Shown here: one piece after another, positions 24,698-31,783 of the stretch
Numbering within the stretch: position 1 is the stretch's first letter
Layout of the letters: each line of letters opens with the position of its first letter
Assembly: GCA_903871905.1 (NCBI GenBank)
Contig: CAIQIV010000233.1
Coordinates: 1-43,044, forward strand
Source: an uncultured Chloroflexota bacterium
GTDB taxonomy: Bacteria > Chloroflexota > Anaerolineae > Anaerolineales > UBA4823
DNA: 43,044 bases
Direction of reading: 5' to 3'
The notes under the pieces: model-generated
What the model saw: the letters and a program-made list of their open reading frames with translations, nothing else
The model's database searches: none
What the model was told of the DNA's origin: nothing
Program-made: the position numbers and the translations under genes

Positions 24698-26034
24698 CAG
24701 TTATTACCTCCACGAGCTATCGCATTCAACTGCATTTGGGTCTCCTCAATCGTGGTGAATTCCTGGGTCTCTTGCTGCAGGAATGCATTTAAAGCCGGCA
24801 AACAAACCAGCGCGGCATCAATATCTGGATCAGACCCGGTCACATATGCCCCAATATTGATCAGGTCGCGGGCTTTCTCATAGGCGGCCAACAATTTTCT
24901 GGCGTAAGCAGCATCTGCCCGATGCGATGAGGTGGTCACTGCAGGCATGACACGGCTGACGCTGTTGAGCACATCGATGGCCGGGTAGTGATTCCGGGCA
25001 GCAAAGGCGCGGCTTAAAACGATATGCCCATCCAGGATGCTGCGTACCGCGTCACAGATCGGCTCGTTAAAGTCGTCTCCCTCAACCAGGACCGTGTAAT
25101 AACCCGTGATCGTGCCATACTGCCCGGCTCCGGTTCTCTCCAGCAAACGGGGCAGCAAAGCAAAAACCGAAGGAGTGTATCCTTTTGATGCAGGCGGCTC
25201 CCCAATCGCCAGGCCTACCTCACGCTGCGCCATGGCAAAGCGCGTGACCGAGTCCATCAAGAAGGTGACATCCAGGCCCATATCCCGGAAGTATTCGGCG
25301 ATCGTGGTGGCAACCCAGGCTGCTTTCAAACGCAGCAGTGCCGGCTGGTCCGAGGTTGAGACAACAACCACGGAACGCCGCAGGCCCTCCGGTCCAAGAT
25401 CACGCGTCACAAACTCCTGCAATTCCCGGCCTCGCTCACCCACCAGGGCAATCACGCTGACGTCGGAGCGAGAGCTGCGGGCAATCATCCCCATCAGGGT
25501 GCTTTTTCCCACCCCGCTGCCTGCGAAAATCCCAATGCGCTGCCCTTTTCCACAGGTCAGCAAGCCATCAATCGCCCGAATACCGGTCACCAGGGGCTGT
25601 GAAATGGGCTGCCGCTGCAGCGGGTGAGGCGGATTGTTGTAGGTTGGCACATATTCGATAGGCTCTAATGGCCCCAGGCTGTCGATCGGCTCACCCAGTC
25701 CATTAACGACCCGGCCCAACAAGGCAGTGCCCACCGGGCAGCGAAAGAAAGTGCCAGTCGGATAAATCTGGCTTCCTGGCCGAACGCCCAACATTTCACC
25801 CAACGGCATCAACAGGGTTCGCTCATCGCGAAAACCTACCACTTCTGTCAACAGAGGGCGCGTGTCTTCCTGCGCATGCACTTCGCATACATCCCCAATT
25901 TTGCTATCCAGGCCGGTGGCCTCGATCGTCAAGCCCACCACCTGGGCAACCCGCCCAGCAGTTCGAATGGTCTTCAAGGATGCCAACGCCTGGCGATAGC
26001 GATCCAAATTAGGCAGTACAGACCGGTCGGTCAT
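24697..26034 (-). CDS. fliI: Flagellar export ATPase FliI
   Basis: FliI is the ATPase of flagellar export, related to F1-beta. The 445-residue protein has the Walker A motif AGSGVGKST (171-179), 'VVSTSDQPALLRLKAAWVAT' and the Walker B region DVTFLMDSVTRFAMAQREV, and the C-terminal helical domain. Its ends share single bases with fliH and fliJ, so the three subunits of the ATPase complex are translated together. Confidence 0.97.
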   Translation of the reverse strand: MTDRSVLPNLDRYRQALASLKTIRTAGRVAQVVGLTIEATGLDSKIGDVCEVHAQEDTRPLLTEVVGFRDERTLLMPLGEMLGVRPGSQIYPTGTFFRCPVGTALLGRVVNGLGEPIDSLGPLEPIEYVPTYNNPPHPLQRQPISQPLVTGIRAIDGLLTCGKGQRIGIFAGSGVGKSTLMGMIARSSRSDVSVIALVGERGRELQEFVTRDLGPEGLRRSVVVVSTSDQPALLRLKAAWVATTIAEYFRDMGLDVTFLMDSVTRFAMAQREVGLAIGEPPASKGYTPSVFALLPRLLERTGAGQYGTITGYYTVLVEGDDFNEPICDAVRSILDGHIVLSRAFAARNHYPAIDVLNSVSRVMPAVTTSSHRADAAYARKLLAAYEKARDLINIGAYVTGSDPDIDAALVCLPALNAFLQQETQEFTTIEETQMQLNAIARGGNN

Positions 26035-27101
26035 CAGTCACCGCCATCCTTTTCATATGGGGTGAACGGATCAGAGCCCTGGGTCTCGCTGGCCATCACA
26101 TCTCCCAGCGTTTCGGTAATCAGCCGAAGCTGGGTTTTTACCCGTGCATCTACAGACCCAAATTCACCTTCAATAAAGCAGCCGCCGCGTTCAATATCCT
26201 GGTTGGGGATCAGTTCAATCTGCTGTCCGGTTACAGCAGTCTGGTGAACCGGCCACAACGCGCCCAGGAGAGCCACATCCTCTGGGTGAGCCCGGATCCG
26301 GACATTTCCCAGGTTCTTTGCCTCTTCCAGGCTGCGTTCAAATGCTTTTCCCAGGCTCTCGGCATCCAATACAAATCCTTCGCCGAACAACTTCCGGGCA
26401 ATATCCTGCACCAGTCCGACCACCATTGGCTCGCTTTGCGCCAAGATATTTTCCTTCCACTGGCGAACCTCATCCGCCAGGGACTGCACCAGCTGCAGCA
26501 TTCCTGCTGCCTCCGCATGAGATGCCTGCATCCCGTCCTGGTAAGCCTGCTGTGTTACCTGGCTGGCGCCTGCATTAGCCTGCAAAATGATCTGCTGCGC
26601 CTGCCGGTTGGCCTCATCCAGGATCTGCTCAGCATTACGCTGTGCTTCGCCAAGAATTTTTTCAAACTGCTGCTGGGCCGCGTACTGCGCCTGTTCCCTC
26701 GTCGTACGCAGCAGTTCCTCCTGCATTTGCCGCAGTTCCATCATAGCCGCGGTATTATCTTCTGCAGTCCTCACCTTGCCAGTTGGCTGGATCACAAATT
26801 CTTGTGGCATCCAGTCCATTACTTGCTGGGTCAATTCAGGTCCTCGCAGCCGGTGCATACCCGAAAGCGCAACCTGGGCTTGCATGGAAGAGACTGCTGC
26901 CTGGCTCAAAACAGGACGGCTAACCTGGTCCGTCTGTTCCGGTGATAGAGCTTGCTTCACCGAATGAGGAACGGTGTGAGTACCAGCCTGCGGGAGGGTT
27001 GGACTGCCCTCATCCTGGCTGGAACCCAGGGAAACAGGCTGCCAGGCGGCCAGCTTGACCGCAGAAGTAGCACCGCGAATGACATTACTGGATGACTTCA
27101 T
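26034..27101 (-). CDS. fliH: FliH-like export ATPase regulator with long N-terminus
   Basis: FliH binds FliI and tethers it to FliN. The 355-residue product from ATG 27101 overlaps fliG by 17 bases; three GTG codons just upstream are alternatives. The middle (about residues 120-210) is a long Ala/Gln/Glu coiled coil ('ILGEAQRNAEQILDEANRQA'), and the C-terminal V-ATPase-E-like domain holds RIRAHPEDVALLGALWPVHQ and GGCFIEGEFGSVDARVKTQL. The N-terminal 115 residues are not conserved and make it longer than the usual 220-280 residues. Confidence 0.88.
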   Translation of the reverse strand: MKSSSNVIRGATSAVKLAAWQPVSLGSSQDEGSPTLPQAGTHTVPHSVKQALSPEQTDQVSRPVLSQAAVSSMQAQVALSGMHRLRGPELTQQVMDWMPQEFVIQPTGKVRTAEDNTAAMMELRQMQEELLRTTREQAQYAAQQQFEKILGEAQRNAEQILDEANRQAQQIILQANAGASQVTQQAYQDGMQASHAEAAGMLQLVQSLADEVRQWKENILAQSEPMVVGLVQDIARKLFGEGFVLDAESLGKAFERSLEEAKNLGNVRIRAHPEDVALLGALWPVHQTAVTGQQIELIPNQDIERGGCFIEGEFGSVDARVKTQLRLITETLGDVMASETQGSDPFTPYEKDGGD

Positions 27102-28092
27102 TCGCACCACCACTGCTGCTGATCACGATCTCTTCGGACTCTTCAAGCACACGTACAATATCCACGATCTTGCGCTGGGCTCCATACACATTCTTTGCCA
27201 GCTGCGGTCCCAACAGCTCAATTTCATCTTTAAGATTATCACGCGCCCGTGCTGAAAGGTTGCGATAGACCGACTCCCGCAGCTTCTCAGGCACACCCTT
27301 CATGGCCAGGGCCAGGTCCTGCTTATTCACATCACGCAAGATGCGCTGGATAGTGCGGTCATCCAGTTTGACGATATCATCAAAGGTAAACAGGTTAGCC
27401 CGGATCTCCTCAACCAGCAGGGGATTGGTCGGCTCAAGCGCATCGAATATCGTCTTTTGAACACCCCGGTCAACCTGGTTCAACACCTGCACCAGGAAGG
27501 ACACACCACCTGTAGCGCGGAAGTCCGCTTCACTGATCACGCCCGACAGCTTGTGTTTCAAGCTGCGCTCAACCACCTGGACCACCTGAGGAGAAACCCG
27601 GTCCATGGTCGCCAGGCGCAAGGTGACATCGATCTGCAGTTCCTGCGCCATGTTCGAGAGAATTTCTGCCGCCAGCTTCGCCTCCAGGTAAGATAACACC
27701 AGGGCGATCGTCTGAGGATGCTCTTCTTGAAGCAGGTTGGCGATCTGCTGGGGATCTGCAACACGCAGCATTTCGAAGGAAGAAAGCTGCTGGTGGGCCG
27801 AGATGCGCTCCAGGATCTCAGAGCCGCGCCGGGGACCTACTGCACGGGCCAGGAGTTGGCGAGTGTATTCAATACCACCGGACAGGTTTGTACTGCCTGC
27901 GATCGCCAGGGCATAAGCTTCCTGGATCGCTTCATGGCGGACCTCGCCGGAAAGCGGCCCACTCGTGCTCACCGCCAGCATGACCCGCTCCAGTTCAGCC
28001 TCTCCCAGGTACTGCAGCACGCTGGAGGATAACTCTACCCCCAGGCTGAGCACCAGAGCAGACGCCTTTTGCAAACCAGTACCTCCTGCCAT
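27085..28092 (-). CDS. fliG: Flagellar motor switch protein FliG
   Basis: FliG joins the MS-ring to the C-ring and carries the torque helix. The 335-residue protein has the N-terminal domain ('LQKASALVLSLGVELSSSVL'), the middle EEHPQTIALVLSYLEAKLAAEIL motif, and the C-terminal torque region 'DDIVKLDDRTIQRILRDVNK' then ALKGV-like AMKGVPEKLRESVYRNLSARAR. ATG 28092 is used, but AGGAGGT inside the first codons lies 6 bases before an in-frame TTG (codon 7), so the real start could be 18 bases later. Its C-terminus ends in a short acidic and Ser/Gly tail. Confidence 0.96.
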   Translation of the reverse strand: MAGGTGLQKASALVLSLGVELSSSVLQYLGEAELERVMLAVSTSGPLSGEVRHEAIQEAYALAIAGSTNLSGGIEYTRQLLARAVGPRRGSEILERISAHQQLSSFEMLRVADPQQIANLLQEEHPQTIALVLSYLEAKLAAEILSNMAQELQIDVTLRLATMDRVSPQVVQVVERSLKHKLSGVISEADFRATGGVSFLVQVLNQVDRGVQKTIFDALEPTNPLLVEEIRANLFTFDDIVKLDDRTIQRILRDVNKQDLALAMKGVPEKLRESVYRNLSARARDNLKDEIELLGPQLAKNVYGAQRKIVDIVRVLEESEEIVISSSGGANEVIQ

Positions 28093-28094
28093 AG

Positions 28095-29855
28095 CTATTT
28101 CTCGTCCTCAGACAGCCAGAGTTGAATAATCTCAGCAATACTGGCAGGGGATTCTTCAGCCATGCGCTGTAAGATCTTCTGCATCTGTTCGTCTTCTGCC
28201 GACATTGCAGGGATATCGATCTTCGGCTCCGGCAGGATAACCGGCATCGGCTCAGGCTGAGGCGGCATCGCCAAACCAGGCATCACTCCTGGGGCCGCGC
28301 CAGGCATCACACCTGGAATAATTCCTGGGACAGCCCCAGGGTATCCAATCCCAGGCATGGGCGCTGGAGCCATTCCGGGCAAGCCCGGTGCCATCCCAGG
28401 AGCCATGCCGGGGACCATTCCCGGCGCCATGCCCGCCGAGGGGGGCAGGGCCATCTCTGCCACCGGCTTGAAAACCGGCGTCCAGGTCTGGGCAGAGGTC
28501 AGGCGCAGTCGGTTAAGCAGCCGCTGGATATACCATAACAGTCCCACCAGCACCAGGATCGCCAGCGCCACTTCACCAATGCGCCAGTACAGGTCATAGC
28601 GCTGGCTGGTATCCATATCGCTCGCCTGGGTTTCGTAATAGGTGCGATCAAAGTCTAAAGTCTGTACCGAAAGGACATCTCCCCGCCTGGTATCGATCCC
28701 GGCAGCAGCCGCAATGGCCGACTGTAAGGAGGCCAACTGGACCGTATCCGTGATCCCATCCACCAATACAGACAGCGAAATCCGCTCGATCTTTCCAGGT
28801 GCAAGAACCTCTTTGGTATTGCTCTGGGTAATTTCATAGTTGAGGGTCTTCTCTGTCCGGGTGTAATTTAAGGTCTCATTCCCGCTGCCGCTGGAGCTGG
28901 TTGTGGGCGGCAGGTTGGTGGCTGCACCCGGGATGCCGCTGATCGTCCCATTAGTTGTCGTATAATTCTCAGTGACAAACTGCGAACTGCGCACCACCGA
29001 GGCAGGGTCAAAAGCCTGGGTTTGCACCTCCCGCTGCGTCCAATCCATCGTGACTGCGGTCTGAACCACTGAGCGGTTCGGCCCCAATGCTGTGTCCAGC
29101 AGATCCTGAACATTGCGTGAAATCTCACTGCTGGCGCTGCTCTCGGCGGCGCGCTGGCTGTCTGACTGCGCCGAAGCAGCCGCCTGTCCTGTCGCCTCGC
29201 CCGAGGCAAGCATGTTCCCCCGCACATCCACCACAACCACATTTTCCGGCTTCAATCCTTCAACGCTGCTGGCTACCAGGTGAGTGATAGCGCTGACCTG
29301 GGTTACATCCAGCCGTGTACCTGGCCTTTCCTCAATCGTGATAGAAGCCGTGGTTGGCGCCTGGTCCTGCGCAGTCAGGCTTTGTTCCGGGGTGACGATG
29401 TGCACCCGCACTGCCTTAACCGCGTTCAAACCACCGATCGTGCGCTCCAACTCCCCCTCCAATGCCTGCTGATAATAAACCTGCTGAGTAAACTCGGTCA
29501 GCCCCAGCGTATTATTCGTGGTGAAGATCTCAAACCCCACCGACCCAACCTGCGGCAGGCCTTCGCGTGCCATGCGCAGGCGCACCGTGTAGACCTGGTC
29601 CTGCGGAACCAGGATAGTTCCGCTACCCTGCAGTTGGTACGGGATCTGCAGTTCATCCAGCTTACCCACGATCTGGCTGGCATCTGACTCGGACAGACCG
29701 CTGTATGCCACAGAATAACTGGGTGTTGTCGCCCAATTTACCAGCAAGGGGATCAGGATCAACGCGCTGACGACCAAAGCGATCAGAACAACCCGCTGAA
29801 CCGGCGTCTGCCGGTTCCATACTTCGATTGACTGTTGGCGGAATTGAGCTAGCAT
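28095..29855 (-). CDS. fliF: MS-ring protein FliF with Met-Pro-Gly-rich insertion
   Basis: FliF makes the MS-ring in the membrane. The 586-residue protein has membrane helices at about 21-41 and 427-446, the PrgK/YscJ-like ring modules between them ('GSGTILVPQDQVYTVRLRMA', VHIVTPEQSLTAQDQAPTTASI), and a C-terminal acidic FliG-binding end (MAEESPASIAEIIQLWLSEDEK). Between helix 2 and the FliG-binding end it holds a run of Met-Ala/Val/Leu-Pro-Gly units (about 468-532), which I do not know from other FliF proteins. The start has little ribosome-site support, but the N-terminal length is normal. Confidence 0.95.
   Translation of the reverse strand: MLAQFRQQSIEVWNRQTPVQRVVLIALVVSALILIPLLVNWATTPSYSVAYSGLSESDASQIVGKLDELQIPYQLQGSGTILVPQDQVYTVRLRMAREGLPQVGSVGFEIFTTNNTLGLTEFTQQVYYQQALEGELERTIGGLNAVKAVRVHIVTPEQSLTAQDQAPTTASITIEERPGTRLDVTQVSAITHLVASSVEGLKPENVVVVDVRGNMLASGEATGQAAASAQSDSQRAAESSASSEISRNVQDLLDTALGPNRSVVQTAVTMDWTQREVQTQAFDPASVVRSSQFVTENYTTTNGTISGIPGAATNLPPTTSSSGSGNETLNYTRTEKTLNYEITQSNTKEVLAPGKIERISLSVLVDGITDTVQLASLQSAIAAAAGIDTRRGDVLSVQTLDFDRTYYETQASDMDTSQRYDLYWRIGEVALAILVLVGLLWYIQRLLNRLRLTSAQTWTPVFKPVAEMALPPSAGMAPGMVPGMAPGMAPGLPGMAPAPMPGIGYPGAVPGIIPGVMPGAAPGVMPGLAMPPQPEPMPVILPEPKIDIPAMSAEDEQMQKILQRMAEESPASIAEIIQLWLSEDEK
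28260..28454 (-). repeat. Met-Pro-Gly repeat segment inside FliF
   Basis: About 65 codons encode a low-complexity run of units such as GMAPGMVPGMAPGMAPG, later PGIIPGVMPGAAPGVMPG. The units vary in codon use, so the segment is maintained at protein level rather than being a fresh DNA repeat. It lies on the cytoplasmic side, just before the FliG-binding end. Confidence 0.9.
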
Positions 29856-29904
29856 AGGTCAGTTATTTTAGAAAACCGGATCCTTGTGAATGAAAGCTGG
29901 CTTG

Positions 29905-30207
29905 CTATACGGCCATGCGCATGACTTCACGGTAGGCATCCACCAGCCGGTCCCGGATGGCGATGGCAACACGGAAGTTGACATCAGTTTCCTCAGCAGA
30001 GATCATCACCTGGTGCAGGTCAACATCTTCACCAGCAGCCAGTTTCTGGATCAGAGCATCTGTCTGGCTTTCAGACTTATTGAGGGTTTCCAGCATCTGG
30101 TTAAAATTCAGGGGCTGCGCGGCATTCCCTGGAACCGTCTGGGTTCCGTTTTGCAGGCTGGAGACGCCTGCAGGCGTAATATTAGGGCGAATGCTTGAAA
30201 TGGTCAT
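29905..30207 (-). CDS. fliE: Flagellar rod/MS-ring junction protein FliE
   Basis: FliE links the MS-ring to the rod and is the first exported protein. The 100-residue product has the family C-terminal half: 'LNFNQMLETLNKSESQTDAL', AAGEDVDLHQVMISAEETDVNFRVAIAIRDRLVDAYREVMRM. The ATG lies two bases after the flgC stop. Confidence 0.93.
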   Translation of the reverse strand: MTISSIRPNITPAGVSSLQNGTQTVPGNAAQPLNFNQMLETLNKSESQTDALIQKLAAGEDVDLHQVMISAEETDVNFRVAIAIRDRLVDAYREVMRMAV

Positions 30208-30209
30208 AG

Positions 30210-30665
30210 CTACCTGCCGATTTCCAGGGCCTTAAGTGCCATCTTCCGGGCGGTATCGATCACGGTCATACCCGCTTCATAAGAACGGGTTGCAGAAAGC
30301 ATATTGGTCATTTCGTATGCCATGTTCACATTGGGATATGAGACATAACCTTCTGCATCTGCATCCGGATGGGTAGGGTCATATACGCGTGGGCCAGTTG
30401 AATCATCCGTGACAATCTCAGTAACCTTTACTCCCCCCATCCCTACACTGGTCAGGTCTTCACCACTGCGCGTGGCGGCTAAAAAGGCAGGAAGAAATGG
30501 GCGGGCTCCCTGTGCCGCAAAAACAACATCCTGGCGCTTATAAGGTCCGCCTGCCGCGGTGCGGGTAGTTTCTGCGTTGGCGACATTATTGGCGATAATA
30601 TCCAACCGCAAGCGTTGAGCACTCAGGGCGCTTGCACCAATCCGCATAATGTTCCACACGCTCAT
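30210..30665 (-). CDS. flgC: Flagellar basal-body rod protein FlgC
   Basis: FlgC is a proximal rod protein. From ATG 30665 (AAGGAGA upstream) the product is 151 residues, with the rod motif 'ASALSAQRLRLDIIANNVAN' and AETTRTAAGGPYKRQDVVF, the DPTHPDADAEGYVSYPNVN segment specific to FlgC, and a C-terminal helix (MTNMLSATRSYEAGMTVIDT). A longer in-frame start exists but has no support. It is the first gene of the long - strand basal-body/hook operon. Confidence 0.94.
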   Translation of the reverse strand: MSVWNIMRIGASALSAQRLRLDIIANNVANAETTRTAAGGPYKRQDVVFAAQGARPFLPAFLAATRSGEDLTSVGMGGVKVTEIVTDDSTGPRVYDPTHPDADAEGYVSYPNVNMAYEMTNMLSATRSYEAGMTVIDTARKMALKALEIGR

Positions 30666-30768
30666 CTGCCATTTCTCCTTTCTACACCCCAATCCTAGCA
30701 TGAAGCCCCCATCTTTACTGTAAAGCCGGTGTGAAGGAGAAATAAAAAATCTGTGAAAGTAACGCGCG

Positions 30769-30795
30769 GCGATGGACACCGGTGGTGTCCATCGC
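30769..30795 (-). terminator. Hairpin between fliS and flgC
   Basis: A perfect 12-bp stem (GCGATGGACACC / GGTGTCCATCGC) with a 3-base loop. A T-rich run (TTTTTTATT) follows about 20 bases downstream on the - strand rather than directly, so termination efficiency is unclear. It ends the fliS unit and separates it from the flgC operon. Confidence 0.65.
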
Positions 30796-30832
30796 TGTTG
30801 GAATTAATTACTGAAGTAAAAGAGAACCTATT

Positions 30833-31201
30833 TTAGACTGTCGCTCGAGCCAGTGTCCCCGGTTGGTTGTTGACTGGCACAGGCACCGGTGAGAGGCGTT
30901 TCTCAACTGTGGACCAGGCCTCACGAAGATCCTTCAGAGTGTGCAGAGCGCTGTCATAATCACCCTGGCGAACACAATCCAGGCACCACTGGTAAAGCCG
31001 GAACAGGCCTACTGCCGCATCTCCATAATCGAAATTCAACGCATCCCGCAAGGCGCCGATTGTTTTCGTCGCCTGAATAAAGTCTTGCTGCTCACAGGCC
31101 TTGATTGCCAGGTCATAGGCCATCACAACCAACCGGATTGGGCTGGCGCCCATCACATCCTGCTGGCGGTATTCCTGAGACCCGTACCCTCTGTACATCA
31201 T
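30833..31201 (-). CDS. fliS: Flagellin export chaperone FliS
   Basis: FliS binds the C-terminus of flagellin in the cytoplasm and prevents early polymerisation. The 122-residue helical protein shows the family pattern 'GYGSQEYRQQDVMGASPIRL' then VVMAYDLAIKACEQQD and LNFDYGDAAVGLFRLYQWCLDCV. ATG 31201 is 7 bases from an AAAGGAG ribosome site; GTG 31204 and ATG 31198 are alternatives. A sigma-28 promoter lies about 60 bases upstream. Confidence 0.94.
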   Translation of the reverse strand: MMYRGYGSQEYRQQDVMGASPIRLVVMAYDLAIKACEQQDFIQATKTIGALRDALNFDYGDAAVGLFRLYQWCLDCVRQGDYDSALHTLKDLREAWSTVEKRLSPVPVPVNNQPGTLARATV

Positions 31202-31259
31202 CACCTGACTCCTTTCACTGCCTGGTTAGAACCCTAGCATCATTTTGTGTTATATCTCA

Positions 31260-31286
31260 GTATCGGCATTCTGGGCTGAACCTTAA
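31260..31286 (-). promoter_or_regulatory. Sigma-28 promoter for fliS
   Basis: On the - strand: TTAAGGTT-N11-GCCGATAC. The -10 matches GCCGATAA at 7 of 8 bases, the -35 matches TAAAGTTT at 6 of 8, and the spacer is exactly 11. Transcription should start near 31253, leaving a leader of about 50 bases. Confidence 0.8.
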
Positions 31287-31358
31287 GGCCGTGGGCGTAA
31301 AAAACACCTAAAAAGCAGCCAGTAGATCCAAAGGGGTGACACCAGTTCTGAGTGATCT

Positions 31359-31727
31359 TTATGCAAACAGCTGCAAGATCTCACCAGGACCCATTTTGGA
31401 CATGTCTTCCGGCGGGATCGTGCGCACCACCTGGCGTGAAGCCCGGTTCAGGATCAGAATGGTGACATCATTCGTCTGAGGGTCCACCTGGAACTTCAAG
31501 CTGATGTCCACCATCGGGTTCTGCCCGCTCGCCTTCTCCGGTTTGGCTTCTGCAGGTTTTGCCTCGCTGGGCTTGGCCTGGTTCTCAACCCGTGCGGCCA
31601 GGACATCCTCGCCTCCATGCGATTTTGCCGGCGCCGGCGGTTGAGATGAGACTGCCTGGGATAGCTGGGCAAAGCCGCTCAGGTCGATCTCAATCCTGCC
31701 CACTGGGTTTACACTGTTTTCGGACAT
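31359..31727 (-). CDS. flaG: FlaG-family protein
   Basis: FlaG proteins are small and affect filament length; the mechanism is unclear. The 122-residue product has a Pro/Ala/Glu/Lys-rich N-terminal part (AKPSEAKPAEAKPEKASG) and the conserved C-terminal beta domain 'ISLKFQVDPQTNDVTILILN' with RQVVRTIPPEDMSKMGPGEIL. Position between fliD and fliS is the usual one. A GGA-loop hairpin lies directly upstream of its ribosome site. Confidence 0.9.
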   Translation of the reverse strand: MSENSVNPVGRIEIDLSGFAQLSQAVSSQPPAPAKSHGGEDVLAARVENQAKPSEAKPAEAKPEKASGQNPMVDISLKFQVDPQTNDVTILILNRASRQVVRTIPPEDMSKMGPGEILQLFA

Positions 31728-31742
31728 GTGTCCCTTCCTTTC

Positions 31743-31768
31743 CGCCTCAAACCATCCTTGGTGAGGCG
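31743..31768 (-). promoter_or_regulatory. Predicted CsrA hairpin in the flaG leader (AAGGAT loop)
   Basis: On the - strand, CGCCTCA/TGAGGCG (7 bp), a 2-base bulge and CC/GG close a hexaloop AAGGAT. The loop neighbourhood ACCAAGGATGG is close to the CsrA consensus ACARGGAUGU. It ends a few bases before the flaG ribosome site (AAGGAAGGG). Confidence 0.65.
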
Positions 31769-31783
31769 CTTACTCACCAGCCG

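Noticed and set aside
29876-29886. AAGGAT on the - strand between fliE and fliF as a fifth CsrA hairpin
   Set aside because: Flanking bases (TCAC before, CCGG after) do not pair.
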